A DNA stretch of 39,880 nt, taken from an uncultured beta proteobacterium (GTDB lineage: Bacteria > Pseudomonadota > Gammaproteobacteria > Burkholderiales > Burkholderiaceae_C). Below the pieces are notes generated by a model. That model saw only the letters and a program-made list of their open reading frames with translations. It did no database searches and was not told the origin of the DNA. Numbering within the stretch: position 1 is the stretch's first letter; each line of letters begins with the position of its first letter. The stretch is taken from positions 1 to 39,880 of the forward strand of contig CAIQBN010000159.1 in NCBI GenBank assembly GCA_903870065.1. Direction: 5' to 3'. The position numbers and the translations under genes are program-made. Shown here in pieces: positions 36,455 through 39,880 of the stretch.

Positions 36455-37228
36455 ATGCAGGCACCATTTCAACCCTTTCCGGATTTCGATCCCGATAACG
36501 ACATAAGCAGCCTCGAACGTGCCACCCTGGACGCGGTTGCTCCGCCTGAAATTTCAGAAATTGACGGCTGGTTGTTACCATTTGATAACTCCACCATCGG
36601 CCGTGCCACGAGTGCCGTGCCGTTGCGTCACCATGACTTGCATGCCGATCAGGTCTCTGTGATCGAAGAGTGCTACAGAGCACATGAATTGCGCCCAGCA
36701 TTTCGTGTTGCCGATGTCGCCAGTCTGGCCCCCCTTCATTTAGCGCTGAAAGGCCTGGGCTATCAGCCAGAGCAGCCTACCTTGGTTCAGATCAGCAGCA
36801 TCAAGGCCATGCGCGCAATTTGCTTGGCTGCGCCGGCATGTGTGCTTGCAAGCCCCGAGCCCCAATGGTCTTGTGTCTATATCGGCAAGGGGTTTGACCC
36901 TGTTGACGGTGCGCACCGCGTACAGGCGCTTAGCCGCAGTCAGCATGCGGTCTACGCATATGTGGAACTCGGCGGCCAGTCAGTGGCTGCTGGAACGGCT
37001 GCTCTTTCCAGGGGCTGGTGCAGCATTCATGGCATGCGCACGGTAGCGCGCTGGCGTAACCAGGGTTTGGCATCACGTATTCTTGGCGGATTGGCCGATA
37101 CCGCCGCCGCGCGAGGAGTGGATCGGGTCTTTTTGCAGGTGGAAGAAAGCAACACTGCGGCCCTGGCGCTCTACCGCAGCGCCGGTTTCAAAACGGCCTG
37201 GCGATACCACTACTGGCGTCATCCCTGA
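36455..37228 (+). CDS. GNAT-family N-acetyltransferase
   Basis: The 257-residue product (ATG 36455; a TTG at 36425 is a weaker option) has a divergent N-terminal half and a C-terminal GNAT domain. The acetyl-CoA loop is RNQGLASRILGGLADTAAAR (R/Q-x-x-G-x-G/A type), followed by VFLQVEESNTAALALYRSAG and FKTAWRYHYW. The substrate is unknown. It is divergent from tsaD and converges on the HDOD gene with 6 bp between stops. Its place next to tsaD recalls rimI, but the length and N-terminal half do not fit RimI. Confidence 0.85.
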   Translation: MQAPFQPFPDFDPDNDISSLERATLDAVAPPEISEIDGWLLPFDNSTIGRATSAVPLRHHDLHADQVSVIEECYRAHELRPAFRVADVASLAPLHLALKGLGYQPEQPTLVQISSIKAMRAICLAAPACVLASPEPQWSCVYIGKGFDPVDGAHRVQALSRSQHAVYAYVELGGQSVAAGTAALSRGWCSIHGMRTVARWRNQGLASRILGGLADTAAARGVDRVFLQVEESNTAALALYRSAGFKTAWRYHYWRHP

Positions 37229-37234
37229 ACCCGA

Positions 37235-38128
37235 TCAGGCCATCACAACACTTTCAAACACCGGATGCAAAGTGTCAATCCAGCTGTCGACCTCGCCCAC
37301 TTCAACGGACAAAAAAGCCATGCAATCAGCGCCGTGCGTCGCCCACTCGCGCTGTTCTTTGGCCCCTTCATGGAGTGCGACCAAATGTTCTGCCAGGAGT
37401 GACATGGCAACCAGGGTACGAACCTCGGCAATTGCCTGACTGTCGGTCAAGCTCGTGAAATCGTGGTGCAAGCGCACGGCCTGGTAGATCGGTGTTGGCA
37501 GTCGCCAGGTTCGAGCCACCAACGCGCCGACAACTGCATGATCGGTCTTGTGCGCCGCATTTTCAGTTTCGGTAAAGCTGCGGTCCTGGCGAGCAAGCGC
37601 CTCTGTCAACGTGCCTGCGTAGCCACGCACACCTTGCATCAGTATCGGTATGCCAACATGGCAAAAAAGACCGCAGGTATAGGCCACGTCAGCATCAATG
37701 CCGTACAACTGGCGCGCGATGTGCGCCATGCCCAGTGCGCGCCGGGTGGATGTCTCCCAGAAGTGTTCCAGCAGCGGCGAACTGATCTTGATGGAGTTAC
37801 GCATCAGGAACGCAGTTAGCAATTTTTCTGTCATGCGCATGCCCAGCAGTCCCAGCGCTTCGCCCACCGAGGTCACAGGGCGCGAACGCGCGTAATACGG
37901 ACTATTGGCGGTACGAATAAGGGAAGCAGCCATTGCCACATCGCGCCCGGCAATATTGGCAATGACCTGAGGATCCGGGTCCGCCTTGCCCATCTCGACG
38001 CGCAATGCCATCAACAACTCCGGGCATGGCGGAATGACAATATCCTTTAGCGGGCCTGATGCCAGCGCGCGATCGAGTTCGCGGTCTGTTTCTGCCTTGG
38101 CATTGCCGTGGGTTGGCTGGGGCTGCAT
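37235..38128 (-). CDS. HDOD-domain protein
   Basis: The 297-residue product contains an HDOD domain (about 25-230): IPPCPELLMALRVEMG, then IANIAGRDVAMAASLIRTAN and YYARSRPVTSVGEALGLLGM, which is the usual start of the fold. The catalytic HD residues of true HD phosphohydrolases are not conserved in this family. Such proteins often act in two-component or chemotaxis signalling, but there is no receiver or other domain here, so the role is unknown. No obvious operon partner is present; the next upstream gene (alpha-E) ends 87 bp away. Confidence 0.85.
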   Translation of the reverse strand: MQPQPTHGNAKAETDRELDRALASGPLKDIVIPPCPELLMALRVEMGKADPDPQVIANIAGRDVAMAASLIRTANSPYYARSRPVTSVGEALGLLGMRMTEKLLTAFLMRNSIKISSPLLEHFWETSTRRALGMAHIARQLYGIDADVAYTCGLFCHVGIPILMQGVRGYAGTLTEALARQDRSFTETENAAHKTDHAVVGALVARTWRLPTPIYQAVRLHHDFTSLTDSQAIAEVRTLVAMSLLAEHLVALHEGAKEQREWATHGADCMAFLSVEVGEVDSWIDTLHPVFESVVMA

Positions 38129-38178
38129 ACCTTATTCCGGTCAAATTATTAACTTGACTCCATTATTGCCCCGTTCAT

Positions 38179-38200
38179 CACCACATTGCCCAAAGTGGTG
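38179..38200 (-). other. small inverted repeat between the alpha-E and HDOD genes
   Basis: CACCAC (38179-38184) pairs with GTGGTG (38195-38200) around a 10-nt loop in the 86-bp spacer. There is no T-run. It may mark the end of the ATP-grasp/alpha-E transcript. Confidence 0.3.
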
Positions 38201-38214
38201 CAATCGAACGTCAA

Positions 38215-39174
38215 TCAGGCGCTGACCGGGACCAGAAATTCACGGCTAATGTGCGCACCCAGGTCATTCACCCGATCCAGAAACTGCGTCAAGTAGGCAT
38301 GCAAGCCGGTTGCCAGAATTTCGTCAATACGACCATATTTCAGGTCGGCGCGCAACCTGCCGGCCCGACGCAAGGTCTCACTGGTAGTGTCATTTGTCAC
38401 GAGTTCGAGGTTATTGACGACTTCGTTCAGGCTGGCGTGCATGGAGCGCGGCATGTCTGGGCGCAGGATCAATAACTCGCCCACCCGTTCGGGCTTGATC
38501 ACATCGCGGTACACCTTGCGATACACCTCAAAGCCGGACACGCTGCGCAAAATGGCACTCCAGTGATAGAAGTCGTATTCCTGGTCTTTCTCACTGGCAG
38601 TTCCAAAAAAATCGCTCTGCACCGCGTGGAACTTCACGTCAACCAAGCGCGCCGTGTTGTCGGCGCGCTCCAGGAAGGTGCCCAACCGCATGAAGTGAAG
38701 GGCTTCGTCAATCAGCATGGTGCCCACCGTTACGCCGCGCGAAAGATGCGAGCGAAATTTCACCCATTCAAAGAACTGCGCCGGGTCGCGCTCGAACTCG
38801 CCAGCTTTGAGCATGCGTTTCACCTCAAGCCAGGTCTGGTTCTGGGTCTCCCACACTTCGGTGGTCAGTGTCCCGCGCACCGCGCGCGCATTTTCCCGCG
38901 CGGCACCCAGGCAGGACAAAATCGAGGACGGATTACTCTCGTCCTTGACCATGAAGTCCATCACCTCGCGGGCCTGAATGGCACCATAACGTTCGGTATA
39001 GGTGTGGAGCAATTCGCTGATGGACAGCAAGCCCTGCCATCCGACCTGGGCCACGGCATCCGATTGCGGCAACAGCGCAGTCTGGTAATTCACATCCAGC
39101 ATGCGTGCGGTGTTTTCGGCCCGCTCGGTATAACGGGACATCCAAAAAAGGTGGTCTGCGGTACGTGACAGCAT
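38215..39174 (-). CDS. Alpha-E domain protein (DUF403 family)
   Basis: The 319-residue product starts MLSRTADHLFWMSRYTERAE, the signature of the alpha-E (DUF403) family, followed by a mostly helical protein with repeated acidic/arginine segments (EYDFYHWSAILRSVSGFEVY). These proteins are found beside circularly permuted ATP-grasp and transglutaminase-like proteins in a proposed peptide-modification system, without a proven product. It lies 12 bp after the ATP-grasp gene and is clearly co-transcribed. AAGGAGAAT provides a good ribosome binding site. Confidence 0.92.
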   Translation of the reverse strand: MLSRTADHLFWMSRYTERAENTARMLDVNYQTALLPQSDAVAQVGWQGLLSISELLHTYTERYGAIQAREVMDFMVKDESNPSSILSCLGAARENARAVRGTLTTEVWETQNQTWLEVKRMLKAGEFERDPAQFFEWVKFRSHLSRGVTVGTMLIDEALHFMRLGTFLERADNTARLVDVKFHAVQSDFFGTASEKDQEYDFYHWSAILRSVSGFEVYRKVYRDVIKPERVGELLILRPDMPRSMHASLNEVVNNLELVTNDTTSETLRRAGRLRADLKYGRIDEILATGLHAYLTQFLDRVNDLGAHISREFLVPVSA

Positions 39175-39186
39175 GAAAATTCTCCT

Positions 39187-39880
39187 TCAAGATTGGGATT
39201 GCGTTGAAGTGCTGGCACCAACAGGTGCAAGATGCGCATCGGCTTCAAGAATCCAGGTGTCTTTGGTGCCGCCGCCCTGGCTGCTGTTAACCACCAGCGA
39301 GCCGTCTTTCAAGGCCACGCGGGTCAATCCGCCAGGAACCATCTGGACAGTCTTTCCGCTTAGCACATAAGGACGTAGATCGATGTGCCGTGGAGCTATG
39401 CCGCTTTCCACAAAAGTGGGGCAGCTCGACAGACTCAGCGTGGGCTGGGCAATATAGCCGCTGGGGTTGGCCAAAATAGCTTTGCGGAAGTCTTCGATCT
39501 CGGCTTTGGTCGATGCAGGCCCAACCAGCATGCCGTACCCCCCGGCGCCGTGCACCTCTTTCACCACCAGATCTTTCAGGTTGGCAAGGGTGTAGGCCAA
39601 ATCCTCTTTGTTTCTGCACATGTAGGTCGGGACATTGTTCAAAATTGGCTTTTCGCCTAAATAGAACTCGATCATCTGGGGCACGTAGGGGTAGATCGAC
39701 TTGTCATCGGCCACACCGGTACCCACGGCATTGCAGACGGTCACGTTGCCCGCACGGTAGGCTCCTAGCAGGCCGGCGCAACCCAGGGTGGAAGTTGGTC
39801 GAAAAACTGTTGGATCCAGAAAGTCATCATCAACCCGGCGATAAATCACATCGACCCGACGTGGACCACGCGTCGTGCGC
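39187..39880 (-). CDS. Circularly permuted ATP-grasp protein (DUF404/DUF407), partial (runs off right edge)
   Basis: The frame is open to the window edge; reading upstream of 39849 gives [11 protein letters not shown] before [12 protein letters not shown], so the GTG at 39849 is internal and the N-terminus is missing. The visible 231 residues include the family motifs [48 protein letters not shown] (ATP-binding) and [20 protein letters not shown]. The final part is a serine/threonine-rich tail ([10 protein letters not shown]). These enzymes probably ligate an amine to a peptide carboxylate using ATP. Pairing with alpha-E is usual in proteobacteria. The product is unknown. Confidence 0.92.
   Translation of the reverse strand, partial: RTTRGPRRVDVIYRRVDDDFLDPTVFRPTSTLGCAGLLGAYRAGNVTVCNAVGTGVADDKSIYPYVPQMIEFYLGEKPILNNVPTYMCRNKEDLAYTLANLKDLVVKEVHGAGGYGMLVGPASTKAEIEDFRKAILANPSGYIAQPTLSLSSCPTFVESGIAPRHIDLRPYVLSGKTVQMVPGGLTRVALKDGSLVVNSSQGGGTKDTWILEADAHLAPVGASTSTQSQS

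Overview
The window reads as a chromosomal segment of a facultatively denitrifying betaproteobacterium, most likely Burkholderiales (Comamonadaceae/Rhodoferax-like). The basis is a combined nirS plus periplasmic nitrate reductase cluster, a DNR-type regulator, and the long conserved housekeeping block rpsO-pnp-quinone oxidoreductase-tpiA-secG-tRNA-Leu-nuoA..N. The taxonomic call is inference from gene content and order, not from a database search.

Region 1 (1-10.4 kb) is nitrogen-oxide respiration. A TonB-dependent receptor runs off the left edge on the minus strand. Divergent from it are nirS (cytochrome cd1 nitrite reductase), a tetraheme NapC/NirT quinol dehydrogenase, a periplasmic cytochrome with an ethylbenzene-dehydrogenase-type heme domain, a small blue copper protein, and napDAGHB. 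The nap genes lack their own napC, so the NapC/NirT protein in the nir half probably feeds both terminal reductases. A Crp/Fnr regulator of the DNR type and a c551-type cytochrome (probable NirS donor) follow on the minus strand. A candidate FNR/DNR half-conserved palindrome lies upstream of nirS. Heme d1 biosynthesis genes and nor/nos are not in the window.

Region 2 (10.6-13.7 kb) holds an ABCB-type exporter on the plus strand, then a DUF1178 protein and a Nudix ADP-ribose pyrophosphatase-like protein on the minus strand. The last two look like the tail of the nuo transcription unit.

Region 3 (13.7-28.1 kb) is a complete 14-gene nuoA-N operon (respiratory complex I) on the minus strand, with several 4-nt ATGA overlaps. 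Its base composition is visibly richer in A+T than the flanks. Upstream in the same direction lie tRNA-Leu(GAG), secG, tpiA, an MDR quinone oxidoreductase, pnp and rpsO. An intrinsic terminator follows rpsO, and the pnp leader contains stem-loops.

Region 4 (33.4-39.9 kb) is mixed: an orphan periplasmic substrate-binding protein, a divergent Hsp20 gene with a foldable 5' leader, tsaD, a GNAT acetyltransferase, an HDOD-domain protein, and an alpha-E protein paired with a circularly permuted ATP-grasp protein that runs off the right edge.

No transposon, integrase, CRISPR array or rRNA was seen. The most unusual parts are the mixed nir/nap electron-transfer module, especially the cytochrome with one CX2CH and one CX3CH motif, and several leader RNA structures (hsp20, pnp, quinone oxidoreductase).
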